A stretch of 12,751 nt of DNA from JBBRHH01 sp038222915 (GCA_038222915.1 JBBRHH010000117.1:1-12751); one strand, 5' to 3'; positions 1 through 6,818 are shown, counted from the stretch's first letter. The notes: generated from the letters alone by a model not told the origin. Made by a program: numbers and translations.

Positions 1-204
1 GCAAATGATAGCATAATGTTAAGTATCGATAAATTCCAGGAAAAAGGGAATCAGGAGGGCGCCCAATGCCGAAAATCATCAACCAGCGGCACAGCCAGAT
101 CAATCCGCGCCATCAGCGAAATCCGCGGCCGCTTCCCCTCCATCGCTCCGTCACTTCGTCCCTCTCTCCCACTTCGTGCCTCTTTTCCCCCCACGTCGAA
201 AGGT

Positions 205-314
205 GGTCGGTTGGTAGTCGTTTGCTGGTCGGTCGCAGGTCGTTTGCTGGTCGATTGGTGGTCGATTGGTGGTCGGTTACAGGTCGGTTGGTGGTCGGTT
301 GGTGGTCGGTTCTA
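205..314. repeat. 11-bp tandem repeat array, ten units
   Basis: Ten consecutive 11-bp units follow the consensus GGTCGGTTGGT with no spacer or indel: starts at 205, 216, 227, 238, 249, 260, 271, 282, 293 and 304. Units 205, 282 and 293 match the consensus exactly. Units 249 and 260 are identical to each other (GGTCGATTGGT). Units 216, 227, 238 and 271 carry two to four changes, and the last unit is cut after eight matching bases. The + strand is G/T-rich with regularly spaced GG pairs. The array lies about 230 bp upstream of the glycosidase start. Confidence 0.9.
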
Positions 315-321
315 AACGACC
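304..321 (+). promoter_or_regulatory. Short hairpin closing the 11-bp array
   Basis: GGTCG (304-308) and CGACC (317-321) form a 5-bp perfect stem with an 8-base loop, exactly at the point where the tandem array ends. The downstream arm then continues as a partial inverted copy of the repeat (CACCAC at 325-330). This may be a small structure or just residual inverted similarity; no T tract follows. Confidence 0.35.
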
Positions 322-544
322 GATCACCACCCGCCCCAAATCCCAACCATCATCCAAACAAGCACTTACGAAAATCCTCCTCCTCCAAACCGACATCCAA
401 CTCAATTGCGCGCATTTTTTCGGCCCCTCAGCACACCGCCACCCCCGTCGCTTTGGGGCGATTCCAGATCCACCTATGGCGACTTCACCAAATCCCACTA
501 CCATCAACTCCCGTCCGCCAACGCCACTCTCGGAGCAACCCGCC

Positions 545-3214
545 ATGCCCGCACCAATCCCCGCCGAACTCCAGCGCCTCGAAGACGACGCCACCCGCAA
601 ATTCAACTGGAAGCGCTGGGGCCCCTACCTCTCCGAGCGCCAATGGGGCACCGTCCGCGAAGACTACTCCCCCGACGGCTCCTGCTGGGACTATTTCCCC
701 CACGACCACGCCCGCAGCCGTGCCTACCGCTGGGGCGAGGACGGCCTCCTCGGCATCACAGATCGCGAATGCCGCCTCTCCTTCGCACTCGCTCTCTGGA
801 ACGAAAACGACCCCATCCTCAAGGAGCGCCTCTTCGGCCTCACCAACAGCGAAGGCAACCACGGCGAAGACGTCAAGGAAGAATACTTCTACCTCGACTC
901 CACCCCCACCCACTCCTACATGAAGGCGCTCTACAAATATCCGCAAGGACCCTTCCCCTACAGCCAGCTCGTCGAAGAAAACCGCCGCCGCGGCAAAGAC
1001 CTCCCCGAGTTCGAGCTCGCCGACACCGGCGTCTTCAACGACAACCGCTACTTCGACATCCAGGCCGAATACGCCAAGGCCGGCTGCGACGACATCCTCA
1101 TCCGCATCAGCATCTCCAATCGCGGCCCCGACGCCGCCCCCCTCCACGTCCTCCCCACCATCTGGTTCCGCAACACCTGGACATGGGGCTGTCTCCACGA
1201 AGGCTGCTGGCCAAAACCCTACATCGACGCCGCCGGCCCCTCCTCCCTCGTCACCCGCCACGCCACCCTCAAGCCCATGCGCTTCGACATCCAGCCCCTG
1301 GCTGGCAACGATCCGCCCCCCCTCCTCTTCACCGACAACGAAACCAACGTCCAGCGTATCTTCAAAGCCCCCGGCCCAAAACACGCCAAAGACGCCTTCG
1401 ACGACTTTGTAATCCACAAAATCCAGAACGCCGTCAACGACAAACCCACCGGCACCAAGGCCGCCGCCCACTTCCAGCTCAACATCCCCGCCGGCAAAAC
1501 CATCGTCCTCCGCCTCCGCCTAAGCGCCCAATCCGCCGCCCCCGCCAAGCCCTTCGGGGGCTTCGACGCCCTCTTCGAAGCGCGCATCCGCGAGGCCGAC
1601 GCCTTCTACGCCACCATCATCCCCGACATCCTCTCCGCCGAAGAAAAACGCGTCATGCGCCAGGGCTTCGCCGGCCTCCTCTGGAGCAAGCAGTACTACT
1701 GCTACATCGTCGAAGAATGGCAAAAGGGCGACCCCAACATGCCCGCCCCGCCTGCCGGCCACGCCCTCTCCCGCAACACCGACTGGCCCAACCTCTTCAA
1801 CCGCGACATCCTCTCCATGCCCGACAAATGGGAATATCCCTGGTACGCCGCCTGGGACCTCGCCTTCCACATGGTCCCCTTCGCGCGCCTCGATCCCCAG
1901 TTCGCCAAGGAGCAGCTCATCCTCCTCCTCCGCGAATGGTACATGCACCCCAGCGGCCAAATCCCCGCCTACGAATTCGCCTTCTCCGACGTCAACCCGC
2001 CCGTACACGCCTGGGCCGTCTGGCGCGTCTACAAAATCACCGGCCCCCGTGGCGGCCGCGACCGCGACTTCCTCGCCCGCTGCTTCCAGAAACTCCTCAT
2101 CAACTTCACCTGGTGGGTCAACCGTAAGGACGTCTCCGGCAAACACCTCTTCGCCGGCGGCTTCCTCGGCCTCGACAACATCGGCATCTTCGACCGCTCC
2201 CGACCCCTCCCCACCGGCGGCACACTCGAACAGGCCGACGGCACCGCCTGGATGGCCTTCTACTGCACCACCATGCTCTCCATGGCCCTCGAGCTTGCCA
2301 GCGAAGATCCCGTCTACGAAGACGTCGCCTCCAAATTCTTCGAACACTTCGTCGCCATCGCCGACGCCACCAACACCCTCGGCGGCGGCGGCCTCTGGGA
2401 CGAACAGGACGGCTTCTACTACGACCAGCTCCGAGCCGACACCGGCGAATGCACCCCGCTCCGCCTCCGCTCCGTCGTCGGCGTCATCCCGCTTCTCGCC
2501 GTCGCCGTCCTCGAAGACAGCGTCCTCAAAAAACTCCCCGGCTTCCGCAAACGCATGCAGTGGTTCCTCGACAATCGCAAGGATCTCGCCCGCAACATCT
2601 CCTATCTCGATTCCCAGGGCGAAGGCCGCATGCTCCTCGCCATCCCCTCGCGCGAGCGCCTCGAGCGCGTGCTCCGCTACGTCCTCGACGAAAACGAATT
2701 CTTCTCCGACTTCGGCGTCCGATCCGTATCGCGCATCTACAAGGAACACCCCTACATCTTCCGCGCCGCCGGCCAGGAGTTCTGCGTCGAATACGTCCCC
2801 GGCGACTCCAACACCAGCGTCTTCGGCGGCAACTCCAACTGGCGCGGCCCCGTCTGGTTCCCCATCAACTACCTCCTCGTCGAAGCCCTCGAACGCTACC
2901 ACTACTTCTTCGGCGAAACCTTCAAGATCGAATGCCCCATCGGCTCGGGAAAAATGCTCGACCTCCAGCAGGTCGCCGACGAACTCGCGCGCCGCCTCTC
3001 CAGCATCTTCCTCCCCAACTCCGCCGGCCACCGCCCCTGCTTCGGCGACGACCCCCGCTACGCCACCGACCCCCACTACCGCGAGCTCGTCCTCTTCAAC
3101 GAATACTTCCATGGCGACACCGGCAAAGGCATAGGCGCAACCCACCAAACCGGCTGGACCGCCCTCGTCGCCCGCCTGTTGGAACGCGTAGCCCGAAAAC
3201 GCCTGGAGGCATGA
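545..3214 (+). CDS. MGH1/GH63-like glycoside hydrolase (putative glucosidase)
   Basis: A large enzyme of the six-hairpin (alpha/alpha)6-barrel glycosidase superfamily, recognised from the family's near-invariant opening (NWKRWGPYLSERQWGTVRED, then YFPHDHARSRAYRWGEDG). These proteins are annotated as glucosidase or MGH1-like and are thought to hydrolyse alpha-linked glucosyl/mannosyl compounds; the substrate here is unknown. The N-terminal beta-rich part includes LTNSEGNHGEDVKE and LHVLPTIWFRNTW. The barrel carries YPWYAAWDLAFH (Asp438, by analogy the general acid) and NWRGPVWFPINYLL, and ends in FNEYFHGDTGKG...HQTGWTALV (Glu853, candidate base). The catalytic assignments are by analogy with GH63, not proven. 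The start at 545 is chosen because GGAG (532-535) stands 9 bases before it and the 889-residue length fits the family; an in-frame ATG at 476 has no ribosome binding site. No signal peptide is visible, so it is probably cytoplasmic. Codons are strongly C-ending. Confidence 0.9.
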   Translation: MPAPIPAELQRLEDDATRKFNWKRWGPYLSERQWGTVREDYSPDGSCWDYFPHDHARSRAYRWGEDGLLGITDRECRLSFALALWNENDPILKERLFGLTNSEGNHGEDVKEEYFYLDSTPTHSYMKALYKYPQGPFPYSQLVEENRRRGKDLPEFELADTGVFNDNRYFDIQAEYAKAGCDDILIRISISNRGPDAAPLHVLPTIWFRNTWTWGCLHEGCWPKPYIDAAGPSSLVTRHATLKPMRFDIQPLAGNDPPPLLFTDNETNVQRIFKAPGPKHAKDAFDDFVIHKIQNAVNDKPTGTKAAAHFQLNIPAGKTIVLRLRLSAQSAAPAKPFGGFDALFEARIREADAFYATIIPDILSAEEKRVMRQGFAGLLWSKQYYCYIVEEWQKGDPNMPAPPAGHALSRNTDWPNLFNRDILSMPDKWEYPWYAAWDLAFHMVPFARLDPQFAKEQLILLLREWYMHPSGQIPAYEFAFSDVNPPVHAWAVWRVYKITGPRGGRDRDFLARCFQKLLINFTWWVNRKDVSGKHLFAGGFLGLDNIGIFDRSRPLPTGGTLEQADGTAWMAFYCTTMLSMALELASEDPVYEDVASKFFEHFVAIADATNTLGGGGLWDEQDGFYYDQLRADTGECTPLRLRSVVGVIPLLAVAVLEDSVLKKLPGFRKRMQWFLDNRKDLARNISYLDSQGEGRMLLAIPSRERLERVLRYVLDENEFFSDFGVRSVSRIYKEHPYIFRAAGQEFCVEYVPGDSNTSVFGGNSNWRGPVWFPINYLLVEALERYHYFFGETFKIECPIGSGKMLDLQQVADELARRLSSIFLPNSAGHRPCFGDDPRYATDPHYRELVLFNEYFHGDTGKGIGATHQTGWTALVARLLERVARKRLEA

Positions 3215-3282
3215 TGCACCGTTATATTGTGAACCAAGAGGTTCCAATGAACACAAACCCGCCAACCGCAAAGGAGACCGCC

Positions 3283-3543
3283 ATGGATGGCGCACGTCCC
3301 ACCGCAATAGCAAGAGGCCTCGCCGCCTCCCTCCTCGACGTCTACACCGTCCCCGTCCACCAACCGCTCGTCAAAACCCCCGTCTTCGTCGTACGCGAAA
3401 TCGCCGCCTTCTGGGCCTACTACCTGAAACCCGTCTTCAGCCCGCAACCTCGTCACATATTCGCCCAACGTCCAACTCCAACTCCGACCCCTCACGACAA
3501 GACTGGCAACTTCCCTCCCGCTTCACCCCGACTACCTATATAG
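3283..3543 (+). CDS. Small protein of unknown function (86 aa)
   Basis: I do not recognise this protein. The start at 3283 is set by a strong AAGGAG (3271-3276) six bases upstream. An earlier in-frame ATG at 3247, preceded by AAGAGG (3236-3241), would add 12 residues. The body (residues 1-50, including LLDVYTVPVHQPLVKTPVFV and REIAAFWAYYLKPVFS) uses the same C-ending codons as the glycosidase, which supports real coding. The tail, rich in Pro/Thr (RPTPTPTPHDK), looks less constrained. There is no signal peptide or clear membrane segment. It sits 68 bp after the glycosidase and 14 bp before the M48 peptidase gene, so it could belong to one transcript with them. Moderately sure that it is a gene; no functional call. 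Confidence 0.55.
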   Translation: MDGARPTAIARGLAASLLDVYTVPVHQPLVKTPVFVVREIAAFWAYYLKPVFSPQPRHIFAQRPTPTPTPHDKTGNFPPASPRLPI

Positions 3544-3557
3544 TGAAGTAAACCCCT

Positions 3558-4475
3558 ATGCGTACCGTCCCCCTCATCCTCGCCACCCTGCTCCTCGCAG
3601 CCACGGCCCTCACCACCACCGGCTGCGGCGCAGCCGCCAGCGCCGGCGACCGCGCCGTCATCGATCAGGCCCAGGCCTTCCACCGCGCCCTGCAACCGGC
3701 TGTCATGGAAGAAGAAGCCCGCGTCAAAGCCTACGTCCAGCAGATCGGCCAGCGCGTCGTCCTCGCCGCGAAAGACTACTACGCCCAGATGCCCAACAAG
3801 CCCGTCGACAGCAGCGAATGGATGTTCTCCAAAAACATCCAGTTTCATCTCATGAGCAGCCGCGTCATCAATGCCACCACCGCCGGCGGCGAACACGTCT
3901 ACATCTACAACGCCCTCTTCCAGCGCTGCGGCACCGAAGACGAGCTCGCGGCCGTTGTCGCCCATGAATACGCCCACATCTTCGCCCGCCACATCCGCCG
4001 AAACTTCACCGCCCTCCCCCAGGACGCCGCACCGCAGGACATCATGCGGCTCCTGCTGACCAAACGCTTCGATCTGGCCGAAGAGCAGGAGGCCGACCAG
4101 TTCGCTTTCGCCTTCTACGCCCGCGCCGGCTGGGACCCCGCACGCTACGAAGGCCTTTATCAGAAGCTCCCCGGCAACGAAGCCCGCGTCACCGCCGCCC
4201 ACACCCGCGCCGACGCCCTCCCTCCTGCGGCACGTGACTGGCAGCAGGCGCCCATCGCCGACGACCGCCGCTTCGCGCAGCACAAGCGCGACGCCGAAGC
4301 GCTCTCCAACCGCAAGATACCAGACGTAACCGCCGCCCTTTACCTAACAGCCTTGCCAAGCTGCGTAACCCCGACAGATACACCAGAGCAACGCGCAGCC
4401 CAGGATCAAATCACGCGGCTCCCCGCCGTCGAATCCCCCGGCTCGTTCCAAAAAGGTCCCAGAGATCGGGGCTAA
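3558..4475 (+). CDS. M48-family zinc metallopeptidase, predicted lipoprotein
   Basis: A membrane-anchored zinc endopeptidase (gluzincin) of the M48 group, probably acting in protein quality control in the cell envelope, as BepA and LoiP do in other bacteria. The zinc site is visible: HEYAH at residues 136-140 (His136, His140 ligands; Glu137 catalytic) and Glu176 as third ligand in EQEADQF, with Asp180 four residues later, followed by the usual ARAGWDP. The N-terminus is a lipoprotein signal (hydrophobic residues 5-18, then TTTGC with Cys23 as the lipidated residue). The -3 position is Thr and not the usual Leu, so the lipobox is imperfect. At 305 residues it is a single-domain form without the TPR tail of BepA. 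Only a weak ribosome binding site precedes the ATG. The last 40 residues are low in family similarity. The gene ends convergently 32 bp from the small zinc-ribbon gene. Confidence 0.88.
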   Translation: MRTVPLILATLLLAATALTTTGCGAAASAGDRAVIDQAQAFHRALQPAVMEEEARVKAYVQQIGQRVVLAAKDYYAQMPNKPVDSSEWMFSKNIQFHLMSSRVINATTAGGEHVYIYNALFQRCGTEDELAAVVAHEYAHIFARHIRRNFTALPQDAAPQDIMRLLLTKRFDLAEEQEADQFAFAFYARAGWDPARYEGLYQKLPGNEARVTAAHTRADALPPAARDWQQAPIADDRRFAQHKRDAEALSNRKIPDVTAALYLTALPSCVTPTDTPEQRAAQDQITRLPAVESPGSFQKGPRDRG

Positions 4476-4488
4476 GCGTTGCGTTGAC

Positions 4489-4513
4489 CCAAATCAAGGG
4501 TTCCAAATCAAGG
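4489..4513. repeat. 11-bp direct repeat, 14-bp period
   Basis: CCAAATCAAGG occurs exactly twice, at 4489-4499 and 4503-4513, separated by GTT. The second copy covers the stop codon (4508-4510) of the - strand zinc-ribbon gene, and the first lies just past the M48 stop. It could be a short duplication or a binding site; no hairpin is formed. Confidence 0.8.
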
Positions 4514-4723
4514 ATTATCGCGCCCCGCCCGCCCATCCCGCATCGGCCGGCACTTCTGGCACATCCCCTGCGCCTCCTGCCCCAGCCGCGAGAGTTGCCG
4601 CCACCATAAACCACAACGCTCGCATTTATAACGAAATACCTGCCCCCGCTGCGCAATATCTCCATGCACGCTGAACCCCAGCGTAGCCAATTGCGCATCA
4701 CTCGATCCGTCCGGAACAGCCAT
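4508..4723 (-). CDS. Small zinc-ribbon protein (71 aa)
   Basis: A 71-residue protein with two CxxC knuckles, KCERCG and MCQKCR, about 18 residues apart. This spacing is typical of a single treble-clef/zinc-ribbon that binds one Zn. The N-terminal half (MAVPDGSSDAQLATLGFSV) is short and probably an extension of the fold; the C-terminus is basic (MRDGRAGRDNP). The start at 4723 is chosen because AGGAAGG (4734-4728 on this strand) stands four bases upstream; an in-frame ATG at 4765 lacks such a site. I cannot assign a function: such proteins bind nucleic acid, mediate protein contacts or store zinc. It is divergent from the SGNH hydrolase with a 159-bp shared upstream region, and convergent with the M48 gene. 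Confidence 0.7.
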   Translation of the reverse strand: MAVPDGSSDAQLATLGFSVHGDIAQRGQVFRYKCERCGLWWRQLSRLGQEAQGMCQKCRPMRDGRAGRDNP

Positions 4724-4882
4724 GAAACCTTCCTGTATAAAAATGAGGAAACCAGACTCTAGCATCTATCGACTTCGATGGATACTGCTTGAAATCAGCA
4801 TCCAAAACACTCCCCTGCACAACTTTGGTTCATGTCCGCTGTATGACAAGGCGTCAGAACAAACCACCCATCAAGGAGCCAC
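4724..4882. promoter_or_regulatory. Divergent intergenic region
   Basis: These 159 bases must hold the start signals for both the - strand zinc-ribbon gene and the + strand SGNH hydrolase. On the - strand TATACA (4740-4735) is -10-like but lies so close to the ribosome binding site that the leader would be short. A small palindrome ATCGA-CT-TCGAT sits at 4767-4778. I could not find a convincing -35/-10 pair for the + strand. Confidence 0.35.
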
Positions 4883-5626
4883 ATGAACCGTCGCATCGCC
4901 GTTACCGCCCTCACCCTGTCAGCGCTTCTGTCCGGCGCAACCCTGTCCTCCGCCAAGGACCCCACCACCGCCCCGGCCGTCAAAGCCCCCAAGCCCAAAG
5001 ACTCCGCCACACAGCCCGCCGTCAAAGACCTCAACCGCCACCTCGGCTTCGTTGAAGAAGCCAAAAAAGGTGACGTCGACCTCCTCTTCCAGGGCGACTC
5101 CATCACCGACGGCTGGCGCGGCGGCGGCAAGGCCGTCTGGGATGCAACCTTCGCACCCATGAAAGCCGCCAACTTCGGCATCGGCGGCGATCGCACCCAG
5201 CACGTTCTCTACCGCCTCCGGAACGGTGAACTCGACGGCATCACCCCCAAGCTCGTCGTCATGATGATCGGCACCAACAACCTCGGCGGCGACACCAACG
5301 ACCAGATCGCCGACGGCGTCACCGCCGACGTCAACGAGATCCGCACCAAAAGCCCCACCTCCAAAATCCTCCTCCTCGGAATCTTCCCCCGCGGCTTCAA
5401 GGCCGAGGACGGCGCTCGCGCCCGCATCAAGGACATCAACACCAGGATCGCCAAGCTCGAAGACAAAAAGAGCATCTTCTACATGGACATCGGCGACAAG
5501 TTCCTCGACGCCGACGGCAACCTCCCCAAGGAGATCATGCCCGACGCGCTCCACCCCAACGCCAAGGGCTATCAGATCTGGGCTGACGCCATCCTCCCCA
5601 AGGTCAAGGAACTGATGGGCAGCTAA
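4883..5626 (+). CDS. Secreted SGNH/GDSL-family hydrolase
   Basis: An exported serine esterase/acetylhydrolase of the SGNH superfamily, closest in look to the platelet-activating-factor acetylhydrolase-like group that often removes acetyl groups from carbohydrates. A signal peptide covers residues 1-24 (RR, hydrophobic core, SSA before Lys25), followed by a Pro/Lys/Thr-rich linker to about residue 45. All four blocks are present: block I GDSIT with nucleophile Ser73, block II Gly101 (FGIGGDRT), block III GTNN with Asn132, and block V DALHP giving Asp221 and His224. The length of 247 residues fits the family. AAGGAG (4873-4878) lies four bases before the ATG and fixes the start. It stands as a single gene with leader regions on both sides. 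The substrate cannot be read from sequence; action on acetylated polysaccharide outside the cytoplasm is inference. Confidence 0.92.
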   Translation: MNRRIAVTALTLSALLSGATLSSAKDPTTAPAVKAPKPKDSATQPAVKDLNRHLGFVEEAKKGDVDLLFQGDSITDGWRGGGKAVWDATFAPMKAANFGIGGDRTQHVLYRLRNGELDGITPKLVVMMIGTNNLGGDTNDQIADGVTADVNEIRTKSPTSKILLLGIFPRGFKAEDGARARIKDINTRIAKLEDKKSIFYMDIGDKFLDADGNLPKEIMPDALHPNAKGYQIWADAILPKVKELMGS

Positions 5627-5656
5627 CGCCGTCGCCACGGAATTGATGGAATTTTC

Positions 5657-5686
5657 TTGACCCCGCCGCGCACTATGGTGTATGTT
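5657..5686 (+). promoter_or_regulatory. Candidate sigma70-type promoter upstream of ispE
   Basis: TTGACC (5657-5662) and TATGTT (5681-5686) are separated by 18 bases, a plausible -35/-10 pair. It would start transcription near 5693 and give ispE a leader of about 140 bases that includes the AGATCT inverted repeat. Confidence 0.45.
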
Positions 5687-5696
5687 TTCTCGTGTT

Positions 5697-5726
5697 CAGA
5701 TCTGGAACAACATATCTAAAGATCTG
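5697..5726. promoter_or_regulatory. Inverted repeat CAGATCT-N16-AGATCTG
   Basis: A perfect 7-bp inverted repeat lies just downstream of the candidate promoter. Each arm contains the palindrome AGATCT (5698-5703 and 5720-5725), centres 22 bp apart, close to two helical turns. This geometry suits a dimeric or tetrameric DNA-binding protein. In RNA it would form a stem with a 16-base loop. Confidence 0.45.
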
Positions 5727-5804
5727 ATGTCCATGCAGGTTCATGTCTGTCGCAACGTTTATCGTAGACGGAAAAATAAAAACTCGATGTCCGGTGCGCA
5801 TACG

Positions 5805-5839
5805 TCGCATGCGTCTGTCGGTTAGTCTCCTCGCATGCG
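5805..5839. repeat. Repeated palindrome TCGCATGCG at ispE start
   Basis: TCGCATGCG occurs at 5805-5813 and again at 5831-5839, 26 bp apart. The core CGCATGCG is a perfect 8-bp palindrome. The second copy contains the ispE start codon (5835-5837). No Shine-Dalgarno sequence is visible between the two copies. Confidence 0.6.
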
Positions 5840-6770
5840 CTTATTAGCACCCGCCAAGATCAATCTGCATCTGCGCGTCGGATCGCCGCGCGCCGATGGA
5901 TTTCATCCACTTGTAACGTGGATGTGTACCGTTTCGTTGTTCGATGAATTGTATTTGGAGGAGTCACAGTCGGTAGTGGGATGGTCGTTGACCAGCAATC
6001 ATGCAGACCTTGCATGCGATCAGAGCAATCTGGTACTCAAGGCTGCAATATTGCTCGAAACGGCCGCGGGCAGGAAGTGGGAGAAGCGCCGGCCGCCTGG
6101 AGGCGTTGCGGCCTTGCACAAGCGGATCCCCATTGGTGCAGGCCTCGGTGGAGGCAGCTCCGATGGAGCCCGCATGCTGCTGGGTCTCAACCGCCTCTGG
6201 GACGCCGGGCTCAGCGCCGAAGAACTGTCGCCGCTCGCGGCCCAGCTCGGAAGCGATGTGCCGTTTTTTCTCTTTGGCCCAAGCAATATCTGCCGGGGCC
6301 GAGGTGAAATCGTAGCGCCGATTGCAAAACCCGCCGTCCGCTGGGCAATCCTGATTCTCCCCAGCCAGGCGATCGCAACGCCCGGCGTTTACAAACGGTT
6401 GGATCTGCTGAACGACTGGTCCGTAAACAAACCGCGGTCAGATGACGAAAACAATGAACCCCGGTTACGTGAACCCGATTGGACAAACTGGACCCTGCTC
6501 CCGGCCCAACAATTGCTAACCATGCTCGTCAATGATTTGGAGCCGCCTGCGTTCGATGTCGCACCAGAGCTTGCCTATTTGCGCGACACGGCCGAACAGG
6601 TGATCCAAAGAGTGGTGCGAATGAGTGGAAGCGGCAGCACATTGTTTTCACTGTTCGATCAACTGCCCGAAGCACAGGCAGCCGCAAAGGAGATTAAGGA
6701 GAATTTAAGCGTCGGCGCACAAGTCGTGGAGTTAGCGCCGGACATCAATGATGATCTCAACAAAACATAA
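5835..6770 (+). CDS. ispE: 4-diphosphocytidyl-2-C-methyl-D-erythritol kinase
   Basis: A GHMP-family kinase of the MEP (non-mevalonate) isoprenoid pathway, phosphorylating the 2-hydroxyl of CDP-methylerythritol with ATP in the cytoplasm. Diagnostic signs are APAKINLHL at the N-terminus (Lys8), the ATP-binding PIGAGLGGGSSDGA at residues 99-112, LGSDVPFFLFG with the catalytic Asp141, and the C-terminal glycine motif SGSGSTLFSLF from residue 264. The length of 311 residues is normal. The start is fixed by the family's N-terminus, although no ribosome binding site is visible and the ATG lies inside a repeated palindrome. Codon third positions are more mixed than in neighbouring genes. A segment around residues 200-220 (NKPRSDDENNEP) looks like a lineage-specific loop. 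spoVG follows after 226 bp, an adjacency that recalls the ispE-...-spoVG region of Bacillus. Confidence 0.95.
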   Translation: MRLLAPAKINLHLRVGSPRADGFHPLVTWMCTVSLFDELYLEESQSVVGWSLTSNHADLACDQSNLVLKAAILLETAAGRKWEKRRPPGGVAALHKRIPIGAGLGGGSSDGARMLLGLNRLWDAGLSAEELSPLAAQLGSDVPFFLFGPSNICRGRGEIVAPIAKPAVRWAILILPSQAIATPGVYKRLDLLNDWSVNKPRSDDENNEPRLREPDWTNWTLLPAQQLLTMLVNDLEPPAFDVAPELAYLRDTAEQVIQRVVRMSGSGSTLFSLFDQLPEAQAAAKEIKENLSVGAQVVELAPDINDDLNKT

Positions 6771-6818
6771 TAAGCCCTGTAACATTTTCGGAGCACACGG
6801 ATAATAAGTACAGCCGTG

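Larger units (their letters stand above)
1..544. other. Gene-poor leader region with a tandem array
   Basis: I see no convincing gene in these bases. Several frames stay open, but only because the stretch lacks stops: the 11-bp repeats at 205-314 shift frame at every unit, and the predicted peptides are low-complexity. A good Shine-Dalgarno-like AGGAGG (53-58) stands 7 bases before an ATG at 66. The peptide that would follow starts MPKIINQRHSQINPRHQRNP, then runs into the repeat array and loses any protein-like character, so it is at best a gene remnant. The rest is pyrimidine-rich on the + strand up to the glycosidase start. Confidence 0.6.

Noticed and set aside
58..143. Short - strand frame reading MEGKRPRISLMARIDLAVPL and ending near 58
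   Set aside because: About 30 residues, with a GGAG too close to the ATG and no recognisable family. I cannot separate it from chance.
113..346. - strand frame giving repeated TTNRP/TDHQS peptides
   Set aside because: It is only the reverse reading of the 11-bp array. The periodic peptide follows from the DNA repeat, and no ribosome binding site or family match supports it.
66..923. Long + strand frame starting at 66 and crossing the repeat array
   Set aside because: After the first 30 residues it is low-complexity and overlaps the glycosidase in another frame, with Ser/Pro/Thr-rich shadow composition.
1520..3313. Very long - strand frame opposite the glycosidase
   Set aside because: Gly/Ala/Val/Glu-rich shadow produced by C-ending codons of the true gene on the other strand; no domain is recognisable.
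4795..5196. - strand frame overlapping the SGNH gene start
   Set aside because: It lies opposite a gene with all four SGNH blocks and a signal peptide, and has no family features of its own.
5629..5640. CCGT-CGCC-ACGG hairpin after the SGNH gene as a terminator
   Set aside because: Only a 4-bp stem, and the nearest T run is more than ten bases away.
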